Shown here in pieces: positions 36,461 through 47,795 of a stretch of DNA of 64,000 nucleotides. Source of the DNA: Thuidium tamariscinum (Eukaryota; Streptophyta; Bryopsida; Hypnales; Thuidiaceae); contig OX344749.2 in NCBI GenBank assembly GCA_947034885.2, positions 48,327,682 through 48,391,681 on the forward strand. Reading direction: 5' to 3'. The notes under the pieces are model-generated. The model did no database searches. It had not been told where the DNA came from and saw only the letters and a program-made list of their open reading frames with translations. Within the stretch, counting starts at the first letter, position 1, and each line of letters starts with the position of its first letter. The translations under genes and the position numbers were made by a program.

Positions 36461-37425
36461 ACACTCTTTGACAGACTGCTGAAATGACCAAATTTTACCA
36501 TAAAGCTGAAATAGTGTTAGAATGGGTTAATAATGATCTAACATTAACCTTGCAAATCACAATTAGTGTTAGCTCGGCTAATTAGTGTTGCCAACACTAT
36601 TTACCATTTTTAGTGTAGTTAGCTTGTGATGTGATTGGCCTATTTTCCTTTGACCTCAGTTGACCTCACAATTAGATCCAGCACCTTCTCAATCTAGTCC
36701 AGCACAAAAAACTTGCTTCAGTTTAGTACAAAAACTTGCCTCAGTGCAGATAAGAAACTTACCTTTTTTTCAAAACTCTCTCAATTTAGATGCAATTTCT
36801 CATACACATATAGAATACTAAGACTAAGAATAGGAAAGTGGAAGTACTTGTGAGTAAATGAGAGAGATGAAAGAGGATATACATTGACTTTTTTAACCAA
36901 TATTTTAGTAGATAAAAGACAAAGAGAAAAAACAAGAAAAAAAATAGTTTGACTTAAAGGAGATTTAGAGGCATGCTAAATTAGAGTAAAGTTGAGAGTA
37001 CTTAGTTGTAGGAAGATTTGACCTTGGAAGCCATTTAGTTAGTAATGAAAAATTAAATTTTCTTAGGATTTTTTATACTTTGACTTTGGAGTCCTACCAA
37101 AAGACAAGGGAGAAGATTTAAAAGATAAAGAAGACAATCAAAAATAGAAGAAAAGGCCAAGCAAAAGGGTAATATGGAACCCTCAAGAGATAGTGAGGAC
37201 GTACCCAAAACAATTTTTTTATATGAAACCATCAAAATGGAGGTGGAGTTGGCGTATCGAGAGAGAATATTTGGAGGCCATGAAGATTTCGAAGTCAACA
37301 TTATCAAAGTAAGTTCATAACTCAAGTTTTCTTTCATTATTACAATTTATAAAACAAATAGAATACAAATAATAGAAAAATCATAGTTAAAGTAAAATTA
37401 AAAGGATAGTGATTTTAGAGTGAAA

Positions 37426-38180
37426 GGTGATTGCAAGAAACACCTCACTTTTTTGACTCAAAATGCTGTTTTTTGGCATAGTACTGGCAGTACTATGCGA
37501 TCCTGATAGTATAGTGCATCTGACGCGTGCTTGCAAATCTCAACCGTCGATTTCGGGCACTTGCAAATCTGGGCCGTCAGTGTAGTACTATGCAATATTA
37601 TGCAGTACTATGGACTACTACAAGTACTTTACAGGCCATAGGGAGCAGAAAATAGCAAAAAAAGGGTCTGTGGACCTTTTTATTTTTAATAATTCAAAAA
37701 AATTCAAAAAATTATTCTTAAGAAACTCGTTTTTCTAAACAAAATTGTACACACATTGCAAGAAAAAATTCCTCTAAAAAAGTTTTTCCCTCTTCGTAGA
37801 GTTTGTGCAAAGGAAGGTATCTTTGACCCTATGTGGACAATAGACATTTTATTATTTTTATAAAAACTCATTGTCAATCCTTGAAATGTTAGTAAAACTC
37901 CAACTTATCCAATTTGTGGCTTCAAATTCGGATTTTTGAGTCAAAAATAGGACTAAAAAAACCCCAAATGGCCAAGGTAGACAACCAATCGGGGGCAGTT
38001 TTAAAATAGTAAAATAATTTTTAAGAAATTGAAAAAATTACACAGCATATAAAACTTTTGTGTGCACCTTCATTCCAAATTTCAAATTAATAGGGCAATC
38101 GATGCAAAAGTTATGAGCAAAAAACTACCTATTGGAGGTCAAGGGGACAAAAAATAGGACAAGTGTTTCTTGCAATCACC
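37426..38180. mobile_element. Family B element
   Basis: Ends GGTGATTGCAAGAAACACC and GTGTTTCTTGCAATCACC. Near-duplication GTGAAA / TTGAAA at the flanks. It shares its right part with the copies at 19390 and (inverted) 45352, including GGAGGTCAAGGGGACAAAAA. The left part has an island of TAGTACTATGC-type phrases. Confidence 0.8.
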
Positions 38181-38609
38181 TTGAAAGTAGAAATAAAAGT
38201 AAAATTAAAAAATACTACCAATCAATTAGGATTAAGAATCCAATTTTGAAAATATTACCAATCAAAGGTTAAGTCTTGAAGGGTATTTTTTGTAGATTAC
38301 TTTATTTTAGAATAAAACAGATAGATTAAGATAGATTAGGATTATCCCAAAGAAATTACAATTATAAAATCATCTATAGGCAAGAAAATTAAAACATCTT
38401 TAAAGATATTAGTATTTATCAACAAATTGTTGCCTAAATATTTGCTTAGATAAGGCTAGCCTTGGTAAAGGCATTTACAAAATAATTGAAAGGAATTAAA
38501 GGTAGGAATAGAAGTTAGAAAGATTAATTGCTTAGAAGACTGATTTGGATTACACATAATTAGACACCCACTACAATCAAGGTATAATATAGAAGAACCC
38601 GGTTGTGTA

Positions 38610-40003
38610 CAGTGGGGTACCAATCAAAATGTCGTTTTCGCATCCGCTGTGAGAAATTTTTTGGTACTGCCAACTTTGGAAGCCTCCCGCGAGCTCAAAA
38701 ATTGGTATTTTACCACGAAATTTTACCATAGCATAATCTTTAAGTTAACTATATGTATGCCAAATTTCAAGGCCAAAAGACTCACCAAAAAAAGTTATTC
38801 AAAATCTACCAACATGGGTAGTGGTGAGAAACATTTCACTACTTTCAACTTTGACACCTTCCTAAGGATTGATTTTTTTTTCTTTTGCCATGAAATTTTT
38901 GTCATGAAACAATCTATATTTTTTTAATATGTATAAAAAATTTCAAGGTAAAAGAATTTTTTTTAAGAAGATATTTGAAATCTCCCAACAAGTGTAGTTT
39001 TGAGAAAATTTTCACAATTTCCAACTTTGACACCCTCCCAAGGGCTGAAAAATTGTTTTTTTACCATGAATTTTTTTTTGTGAAGTTAAGTCTATGTTGA
39101 TAATATGTGCTCCAAATTTCAAGTTCAAATGAATTACCAAAAAAAAGATATACATAATCTCCCAACATGTGTAGTTGTGAGAAAATTTTCACTATTGCTG
39201 ACTTTGACACCCTCCCAAGGGCTGAAAATTTGTCTATTTAACATGAATTTTTTTGAATAAGATCAACTTTATGTTGATAATATATTTTCCAAATTTCAAG
39301 TTCAAAACACTTACCCAAAAAAAGATATTCAAAATCTCTCAACGTGTGTAGTTGTGAGGTTGAGTTTTTACATTTGTGTCAAACTTTGCTCCACAAAATA
39401 ACACTATACTAAGGGCTCAAAAACTCCTCCTCACAACTACACATGTTGGGAGACTTTGTATATCTTTTTTTTGGTAATTCATTTGAACTTGAAATTTGGA
39501 GCACATATTATCAACATAGACGTAACTTCTCAAAAAAAAATTCATGGTAAGAAACCAATTTTTCAGCCCTTGGGAGGGTGTCAAAGTTGGAAATTGTGAA
39601 AATTTTCTCAAAACTACACTTGTTGGGAGATTTCAAATATCTTCTTAAAAAAAATTCTTTTACCTTGAAATTTTTTATACATATTAAAAAAATATAGATT
39701 GTTTCATGACAAAAATTTCATGGCAAAAGAAAAAAAAATCAATCCTTAGGAAGGTGTCAAAGTTGAAAGTAGTGAAATGTTTCTCACCACTACCCATGTT
39801 GGTAAATTTTGAATAACTTTTTTTTGGTGAGTCTTTTGGCCTTGAAATTTGGCATACATATATTTAACTTAAAGGTTATGCTGTGGTAAAAATTTCGTGG
39901 TAAAATACCAATTTTTGAGCTCGCGGGAGGTTTCCAAAATTGGCAGTACCGAAATTTTTCTCACAGCGGATGCGAAAACGACATTTTGATTGGTACCCCA
40001 CTG
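38610..40003. mobile_element. Family E foldback element made of 176-177-bp monomers, TSD TA
   Basis: Ends CAGTGGGGTACCAATCAAAA and TTTTGATTGGTACCCCACTG flanked by TA at 38608-38609 and 40004-40005, as in Tc1/mariner-type insertion. Left of about 39425, a monomer with the phrase AACTTTGACACCCTCCCAAG (start points 38675, 38851, 39027, 39204, about 39381) is repeated directly every 176-177 bp. Right of it the same monomer is repeated in inverse orientation (near 39577, 39753, 39929). No transposase. Confidence 0.85.
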
Positions 40004-40177
40004 TACACTTTATTCTAAAGGTGGGAATAAAGCACCCACAACATGATCCTCGTAGCAAGACTTCACATTGAAATCCACCTTGTTTCTACATTACAAAGCA
40101 TTTTATTATCTTTAGTTTCTATGAGATCAACTAGTCTATACAATTCAGCGTGCCTTTTATTGCTACGACAGAAGTAT

Positions 40178-40380
40178 CACTACAAGAGAATGGGGTCTTT
40201 TAAGTAGTGTCCTAGACATCATGTCTTTTAAGTAATGTCTTTTAATGTGTATTTTAAGTAAAATTTTACTAAAAAGACTGTCTTTTCAATAAAAATTTAC
40301 TTAAAAGACACATTAAAAGACATTACTTAAAAGACATGATGTCAAGGACACTACTTAAAAGACCCCATTCTCTTATAGTG
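40178..40380. mobile_element. CACTA-type MITE, TSD TAT
   Basis: Ends CACTACAAGAGAATGGGG and CCCCATTCTCTTATAGTG; 3-bp duplication TAT at 40175-40177 and 40381-40383. The arms pair throughout (repeated TCTTTTAAGTA / TACTTAAAAGA). Confidence 0.9.
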
Positions 40381-40634
40381 TATCTGTAGATCGATTGGAA
40401 TAGGCCCTCAAGCTATGAGAACGGAGGGAATTTAGAGGACATTGTCTCCACTACAAGATTTAAATGATGACTAATGCAACTTGCACCTATTAGAAATGGG
40501 GCCCACTTTTCTTTGATCTAAGTCATGACTCCTATCTCAGGTCCCTAGAAGGTATTGACCCAATCCATTCTAAAGCAAATTAACTTTCTAGTAATCTCTT
40601 CATGCATCAAGCCACCCTCATTGAGCAAAGCATC

Positions 40635-40928
40635 ATTAGAAGAAATTTGAGGGCATTAGGAGACTGTGGGTTCCCGGACTACGGGAACGCAGTTTCTGCC
40701 CTGTGAACCCGAATCCTACGTGGTCGGGACACTGCCACGTAATATTTTATTTTATTTTTTTCAATTTTATTTTGGGACTTATTTTCATATTTCAGGACCC
40801 CAAAAAAAAAATTTTTTTTTTTTTTTTTTTTTTTCCATAAAAATCGGCCTGACGAGGATCTGCGGCATTGGGAGCCGTTTCGGGAACAGACCCGAAACGG
40901 TCTCCTAATGCCCTCAGATTTCATCTAA
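40635..40928. mobile_element. GC-richer MITE (family G) with internal hairpins
   Basis: 30-bp ends: ATTAGAAGAAATTTGAGGGC pairs with GCCCTCAGATTTCATCTAAT, continuing through ATTAGGAGAC. Inside are two GC-rich hairpins, GTTCCCGGACTACGGGAAC (left) and CCGTTTCGGG/CCCGAAACGG (right), plus an A8-T24-like low-complexity stretch at about 40802-40836. No clear duplication. Confidence 0.7.
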
Positions 40929-41797
40929 TGGTATAATCAAATTAGTTAGGTGATCTATTGTTCCACTCTTAGACACGCAAGACAATAGCAATAGATACAA
41001 GACACATTTTCAAGAGGACATAGCGTAGGCATGAACCTCAAGCCACAAAGTCCCATTGACCACCGTAACCTCATTGACACTCAACGAAATAACACTCACA
41101 GATTGAATAATAGATTTTAAAGCAAAAAGCACAGAAGCATGAAGATGCTCACTCATCTCCCAACCTGTTGTTTTTGACTAATATTTACAAGGGAGATTCT
41201 TTATCTTCAATTGCTTAAGCAACTTCTATTGCCGTTTGTAGTCACACATTGGGTGACTATAAGGCTATAAGCCAAAATGTGCAAGAAGGTGCAAAATTAC
41301 ACTTCTTTCTTCTTAAACTAGTCCTCCAGTCCTCCTTGCAGTTGATTGACAATGGTTGGGTCTTTCTTTTGCCCCGCTCACAACTTTGCAAACTAGAGGT
41401 ACTAACAATTGCACTTCACGAAAATATTGCCGATCTTTAGAAGAAAATATGGCACGCTATCTTCTTGACATAAACGCTTCCCTTTGTGTTTTCTTAAGTT
41501 GTCAACCTTTGACACAAGTAGCTTCCACTTCCCATTAATTAATGTGTAGCTTCAATGGATGATGTCAACAATGTCCCCGTCAGCATTGGACTCAGCTTCT
41601 ACCTAAGCAAATTTACATGCCCTGAGCCCCTGACTTCCTACCATCTTAGGATAATTGTATTAAATACTATTTTAGAACATTTCCACCGTTTAGTCGGTTC
41701 GATTTCATTTGCTCTCTTCCTCAAAGGTTCCATGTTGCCATCGCTACCAAGATTAATCACTGTTGGAGAAATGACACTTATATTAGAGTTGAATACA
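40929..41797. other. Stretch without recognised gene
   Basis: Moderate composition with a few open frames of 60-82 codons (41249-41803), none with a recognisable domain. Confidence 0.35.
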
Positions 41798-42886
41798 GGG
41801 TGAATGCAAGAAACACTTAAAGCCTTTTGTCACACCCTATTTTTTTCTTTTTCTTTTAGCCATAACTTTTGTGTTTTAGCTCACCATGACTCAAAATTTA
41901 TATGGAAGCTACTCATAGATATTATGTATCTAAAATGAATTTTGGAGGTTTTTCAAAAATAATTTATTATTTTAAAATAGTCCCGAAAATTTCTCATAGT
42001 ACTTTATTTAAGGGTTTTTAGTACCCCGTTTCTCCAAAAAAACGAATCTTGACCTAAAATTTGGAGAGCATGGTCTCCTAATAGACTTATACCTACTGTC
42101 CAAAGGAATTCTAAAAATATTTATTTTTAAGTGTAGTAGAAGTCTACAAAGAGAGCTTCATTTTGCATTTTTTTCCAAAGGTATGAAACATTATTTTGGT
42201 GAGTTTTTTGGGCAAATCTCATTACCAAAAAGTTTTTTCAAGTTTTTGTATTTTTATTTATTTTTCAAAAAAATAATACTATTTTTAACAAATTAAAATG
42301 TCACAAGTTGTATTTTTTTCACCGGAATTCCATGAGAATTCTATGTCCAAAGTTCCGGTGAAGAAAATACAACTTTTGACATTTTAATTTTTTAAATAGT
42401 ATTATTTTTTTGAAAAATACATAAAAATACAAAACTTGAAAAAACTTTTTGTTGATTAGATTTGACCAAAAAACTCACCAAAATAATGTTTCATACTTTT
42501 GGAAAAAAATGCAGAATGAGCTCTCTTTGTGGACTTCTACAACACTTAAAAATAAGTATTTTTAGAATTCCTTTGGACAGTAGGTACAAGTCTACTAGGA
42601 AACCATGCTCTCCAAATTTTAGGTCAAAATTCTTTTTTTCGAGAAACAGGGTGCTAAAAACCCTTAAATCAAGTATTGTGAGAAATTTTTGGGGCTATTT
42701 AAAAATAATTAATTATTTTTGAAAAATCTCCAAAATTCATTTTAGATACATAATAGCCATGAGTATCTTCCCTATAAATTTTGAGTCGTGTGGAGCTAAA
42801 ACACAAAAGTTATGGCTAAAAGAATAAGAAAAAAATAGGGTGTGACGAAATGCAACAAATAGTATAAGTGTTTCTTGCATTCACCC
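41798..42886. mobile_element. Family B foldback element, TSD TACA
   Basis: Ends GGGTGAATGCAAGAAACACT and GTGTTTCTTGCATTCACCC; 4-bp duplication TACA at 41794-41797 and 42887-42890. Arms of about 500 bp pair nearly throughout, meeting near TCCATGAGAATTCTATGTCC at 42330. Confidence 0.9.
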
Positions 42887-45351
42887 TACAATTCAAGCTA
42901 CAAGATTTGCTCGAAGCTATGACAAATGCGTCTCTGAAACATGCGTGATTTCTACCTCTATACTTGGCCCTCTATTGTGGCCCAACAAATGAACATTTGC
43001 AAGCAAGTATTTGCCCACTCTGCTTGTGTTGCAGCTGGACCCGAATGTCTTAACTCAAAAACTATCAGGCAGTTTTAAGCGCAGTGCCATCAGCAAAACA
43101 TTATACTTCTGCACCCCAACCACCCCAAGGCCACAATACCCAAAAGACAAAATTGACAAAAAAAAATTAGAAGAGAAAATAAAAAATGAGATGGAAACTA
43201 AAACAACAAAAAACCAATGTCGGCAATTGTGCATCCAAATCAAAAACACCAAGGCCACAATGGATCCAATCTTGTACACAAATGCAACATCCAAACTTAG
43301 GTTTAGGACAACAAAGAAACACAACAAAAAAAATGGCAGATAAAAGCAAATGAATGAAATGAAGCACCAGAAAAGAGATCCAAATTTCAAACCAAAGGAC
43401 CTGATCTTGATCATCCGACATCAACAAAACTCAATTATAGAACTCTAACAGTCTAGCACTCGATTACAGAACTCTAGAATAGGTCACACATCATAGAAAC
43501 TCAAGTGATGGAGAAAATTACCAACAACGCGGATATAATTGTGAGAGAAGAAAATTGGAGACTGATTAAACATTTGATCATAGAACATTTCATTGCCTCA
43601 AAGCACCTCCATTTCCAAACTGCAATAAATGGAAGAGTCAGGGACTGTAATCCCCAAACTGCCCAAGAATTTCATAGCTAGATGGAAGTGGCTTTCTGGC
43701 ACGGTGGCGCCTCCAAATTCCTTGAACCGCATTCAGAGATTCAAATTGAAAAGCAATATGGCGGCTCCCCTAGCAAAGGAGGGAAAATACAAGAAGAAGA
43801 ATGACGTTATAATTGGAAGAATCCAAGAATTTCAAGGTTTGACTCCGTAATGAGTGTTATCTGCAAGTATTTAATGCAAGGTGCTAGAGTGAGAGAATAA
43901 ATGCTACTAGGGGGATACTTAGGGAGAGATGAACTAAGGTAGAAGGCTCAGAAATGGAGCATGTAAGGGCTGATCTGCCTTTTTCATGTAATTAAACAAA
44001 CGGAGATATTTCTAGCCCATTTTTCAGAGGAAGAAAAATAGATGAGGAATCTAACACAAGTGATTTCGTATTTTTTGGAGCATTTTTGAATTAGTTATGA
44101 ATTTTCAAACAAAGTGTATTGTAGGTCCCTATTTATGTCCCTAGATCCTCCATGAATGGTTCACTTGCAACTTCAAAGAAAAGATGGATGCCTATTTTTT
44201 CCCCGCCATGCCACTCGTGGTTGGTGCGTTGTATTTTACCCCTTTGCAATGAAATTCCGTTTCATTTGTGTCAAAAAAAAAGAAAAAAAAGAAAAAAAAG
44301 AAAAAGATGGAAAAGCAAGGAGAATGATTGGCTCTCACTATTCCCAATGCTTCTATCTTCATTTCATTCAATGAATATAGAGGTCCATTTAAGAACCACA
44401 TATTGTCCATTTCAATGCCTTTTATAGGTTTCATTCTTAATACCCGCTCTATTTTAGAGCCTCCTACCTTAATCTCCCCTCCAAAACCTAAAACCCTCAA
44501 ATACTTTTTTTAGCTAAATTTGAGCCTTCCGATCTCGCAATGCCTGCAAATTTGAGCTTGGACCTCGTTGCCGTGGGCTAATCTGAGCCCTTCAATGAAG
44601 CCTGCCCTGCTCCCACATCAATGGACCAGATCACAGGATGGCGATAGGTTTAGGCTATACATATAGAATCTATGCTACTGAATTTTTTTAAATCTAAGTA
44701 TTTGCAAGTTCTCCCGGCCATCCAGAGAGATTTTGATTCAAAATCTTCCTAGGGTTCTGAATTTCTGAATACACTTGTAGCACCAAGATTTTCTTGGTAG
44801 AAATTGTGCAATTTTTAGCCAATTTAAAGATCACTGGTTGAAAGTCTGTGCCACAATCCTATGTTGATGTGGACTTCATTCCCTAAGGCAACAAAAAGAT
44901 GTTAATCCCAAAATGTTCAAGGGTTTTTTTAGCTTCTAGGAATTTGTTCTAAATTGACCCAAAAGTCAACATTTTGACAAGATGTATTAATTTTTTTTTG
45001 AATTGTCACTATACAAATCCAAACTATAGTAGACACGTTAGAAATCACATAGGAAAAGAACCTGAGGAAAAGAAAATACAACATTATCACTTATTGATTG
45101 AAAGATTTGAATGTTTGATTATAAGAGTGTCAAAACTACATAAGTGATTTGAAATCTTTCAATCTTCTTTTCACATGTCAAATTTAAAAATTTGGTCACT
45201 AGAAAATTATGAGGTTAAAGAGCCTGACATGCATAATTCCAATATATTTATGGTTTTTCAAAATCTATTCTATAAAATTTTAAAATGAATCTCTAATATG
45301 ATTTTTTCTCCAAGATTTAGAGTATTTGAGGCTCATTTCCAAGAGCCTAAA
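42887..45351. other. Stretch without recognised gene
   Basis: Contains small open frames (43011-43343, 43629-43850) without recognisable domains, and a retroposon-like 3' tail at about 44215-44306. The part around 43500-43850 is less AT-rich and could be degraded genic DNA. Confidence 0.35.
44215..44306 (+). mobile_element. Retroposon-like 3' tail with A-rich end
   Basis: TTTGCAATGAAATTCCGTTT followed by CATTTGTGTC and an A9-G-A8-G-type tail. The same tail occurs at about 57410-57477 (plus) and at about 54372-54420 and 56360-56420 (minus), which is the hallmark of copies made from a polyadenylated RNA (LINE or SINE). The 5' limits are not visible. Confidence 0.5.
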
Positions 45352-46109
45352 GGGTGATTGCAAGAAACACTTGTCCTATTTCTTGTCCCCTTGACCTCCA
45401 ACAGGTAGTTTTTTGCTCATAACTTTTGCATATTTTGCCCTATCAACTTGAAATTTGGAATGAAGGTGTACACAAAAGTTTTACATATTGTGTAATTTTT
45501 CAATTTCTTAAAAATTACTTTACTATTTTTAAACTGCCCCCGATTGGTTGTCTACCTTGGCCATTTTGGAGGTTTTTAGTCCTATTTTTGACTCAAAAAT
45601 CCGAATTTGAAGCCACAAATTGGACAAGTTGGAGGTCTACTAACATTTCAAGGATTGACATTGAGTTTTTATAAAAATAGTAAAATATCTATTCTCCACA
45701 TGAGGTCAAAGTGACCTTCCTTTGCACAAACACTACAAAGAGGGAAAAAAAAATTTAGAGGAATTTTTTGTTGGAATGTGAGAACAATTATGTTTAAAAA
45801 AATGGCTTCTTTTAAAAATAATTTTTTGATTTTTTTTCAAATTATTAAAAATAAAAAGGTTCACAGAACCTTTTTATGCTATTTTCTGCTCCCTATAGCA
45901 TGTGAAGTATTTGTAGTAGTCTATAGCACTGCATAATACTGCATAGTACCACATTGACGGCCTAGATCTATAGGCGCGCGAAATCAACGGTTGAAATTTG
46001 TAGGCGTGTGTCAGACGCGCTGTACTATCAAGATCGCGTAGTACTGCCAGTGCTATGTCCAAAAACAATGTTTTGAGCCAAAAACCTGAAGTGTTTCTTG
46101 CAATCACCC
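45352..46109. mobile_element. Family B element
   Basis: Ends GGGTGATTGCAAGAAACACT and AGTGTTTCTTGCAATCACCC. It is a close inverted relative of the copy at 37426-38180 (shared TTGTCCCCTTGACCTCCAAC and the TAGTACTG island). Flanks TAAA / CTTT give no clean duplication. Confidence 0.82.
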
Positions 46110-46852
46110 CTTTAACCCCTAAAGCCCTAAAGTGCGTTTTTTTTTGTAATATAATAATTTTAGGCAGCTCGTTATGAATGGATTTTTTATTTTTTTTTCT
46201 TTAAAATTTTTACACAACATGTGCTTAAAGAGTAGCCTTAAGGCCCCAAATTTTTTATAACTTTTGACTACATGGTTAAAAAGTTATTGCATGATATGTG
46301 ATTTTTGTTGTTTGGTGGGCAACATGAGCAGTCCAAAAAACTTCTTAAAATTTTTTTTTTTAATAAATGAAAATTTAAAACTAATTCTTTAGATTTATGT
46401 AGACATGGGAAGCTTTGAATCATTCCATTTATGAAGAGTTTTAGTTTGCGAGTAGGTATGGAGCCTTTGAAAACTATATTTCAATCATCTATCCTTGAAT
46501 CTAATAGTAGGTTAGGAAAAGGAAGTATAATTGTGATAAGCAATTGCAAAAATTCCCTTTCTTGTATATTTGCCCAACTTAACAACTTGGATGGTTCCAT
46601 TATCCATTTTTCTCTTTTGAATGTGCTCATTAACTAACGCATGCATTGGCTATAAGAACTTGATGAAACTTTGTTGACTCTTTCAATACTAAATGTGACA
46701 CTTGTTGAGATATACTGCTATCTACTATCCCTTCAAATTGCATTTTTAATATTTTGAACACATCACACTTTGAAAATAAACATGACCACATTCAAGAATT
46801 TTTATAGAAGGGATCTAAGACCCTCCAAGCATGCTAGAGTACAAATGTATTA

Positions 46853-47795
46853 GGGTTATTGCCAGAAGCACTTGTACAATTTGTTGTGTTTTTATGATTT
46901 GTTTGGGAGTACTTTAAAACTAAAAAAATCATTTTAAATTTAAAAAAAATAAGTCTAATGTATACACCTTTACAACAAAGGTAACCATCAGAGGAAATGT
47001 ATAGAAAAATTCTCTAAATAGGAGAACTAGAAAATTACTAAATCTCAAGAAAAAATATATTTTGATGATTTAATTAGAAAAAAATAGGATTTAAAAAAAA
47101 TGAAAATGAAAATTGGACATTTGCAACAACTTTATGGAGATGGACATTTGCCAAAAAACTCACCAAAATTGTTTTTTACATGTTTCAAAATACAAGCAAA
47201 AAGAAACTCACTTACTTACTTTGAGGACTTCTACACCACATAAAAATAACTATTATAAAAATTCCTTTGTCCAATAGCTACAAGTTAACTAGAAGTCCAT
47301 CCAATTCAAATTTCAACTCAAAATTTGTTTAATTGGGAGCTAAATTTAGTAATAAAAAACTTCAAATTGGCAAGTGTGACATTAAATTGGGCTCAATTTT
47401 TGGATGGTTAACTATTTTTGAAAATTACAAAAAAATTAGTCAATGTATATAATAGCCATGAGTACCCTTTCTATAAATCTTGAGTCATTTCACTAGTTTA
47501 AACCCCCGTTTAATGTGACAAGGCCTAATTTTTCTTGACGAATTTTGGTAGGCATCCAAAGTAACAACCCATGTTTTTATGTCAATAAAAACATTCAACA
47601 CAACATTAATGCTAACATAAAAACACGGGTTATTACTTTTGATGCCTAGAAAAATTCATCAAGATAAATTAGGCCTTGTCACATTAAATGGGGGCTTCTA
47701 CTAGTGTTTAGAGCCAAAATACAAAAGTTATGGCCAAAAAATAGGTCAACGCACATTGTGAGATGTAAAACAAGAGAGGTATTTCTTGCAATCAC
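46853..47795. mobile_element. Family B element split by a CACTA MITE
   Basis: Ends GGGTTATTGCCAGAAGCACT and TATTTCTTGCAATCACT. The CACTA MITE at 47491-47706 interrupts the sequence GAGTCATTT...GAGCCAAAATACAAAAG, which is continuous in the other family B copies (for example near 53855). Confidence 0.75.
47491..47706. mobile_element. CACTA-type MITE nested in family B, TSD TTT
   Basis: Ends CACTAGTTTAAACCCCCG and GGGGGCTTCTACTAGTG; 3-bp duplication TTT at 47488-47490 and 47707-47709. The arms pair through TTAATGTGACAAGGCCTAAT and its complement. Confidence 0.88.

Larger units (their letters stand above)
35721..36615. mobile_element. CACTA-like element carrying two tandem-repeat arrays
   Basis: Ends CACTAAAAATGGTAAATAGT and ACTATTTACCATTTTTAGTG. 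The phrase AAATAGTGTTGG or AATTAGTGTTAG recurs several times near both ends, like CACTA subterminal repeats. Flanks are GCTA and TAGT, so the 3-bp duplication is not clear. The interior holds a 48-bp tandem array and an AT-rich minisatellite rather than genes. Confidence 0.65.
34321..40045. repeat. Right arm of the large inverted duplication
   Basis: Pairs in reverse order with 28660-33404. It is interrupted by a CACTA-like element (35721-36615), a family B element (37426-38180) and a family E element (38610-40003). After the E element the pairing resumes at CTTTATTCTAAAGGTGGGAA, matching TTTCCACCC...AAATAAAG at about 28670. Confidence 0.7.

Noticed and set aside
36167..36487. Phe/Ser/Gln-rich frame
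   Set aside because: Arises from the TTTCAGCA minisatellite.
38649..39611. Repeated peptides (PTL...LKNW...) in family E
   Set aside because: The 176-177-bp monomer is read in different frames and on both strands; no conserved frame across monomers because 176 is not a multiple of three.
43011..43427. Overlapping frames of 86-119 codons on both strands
   Set aside because: Compositional (Lys/Asn or Phe/Leu rich) mirror images with no domain.
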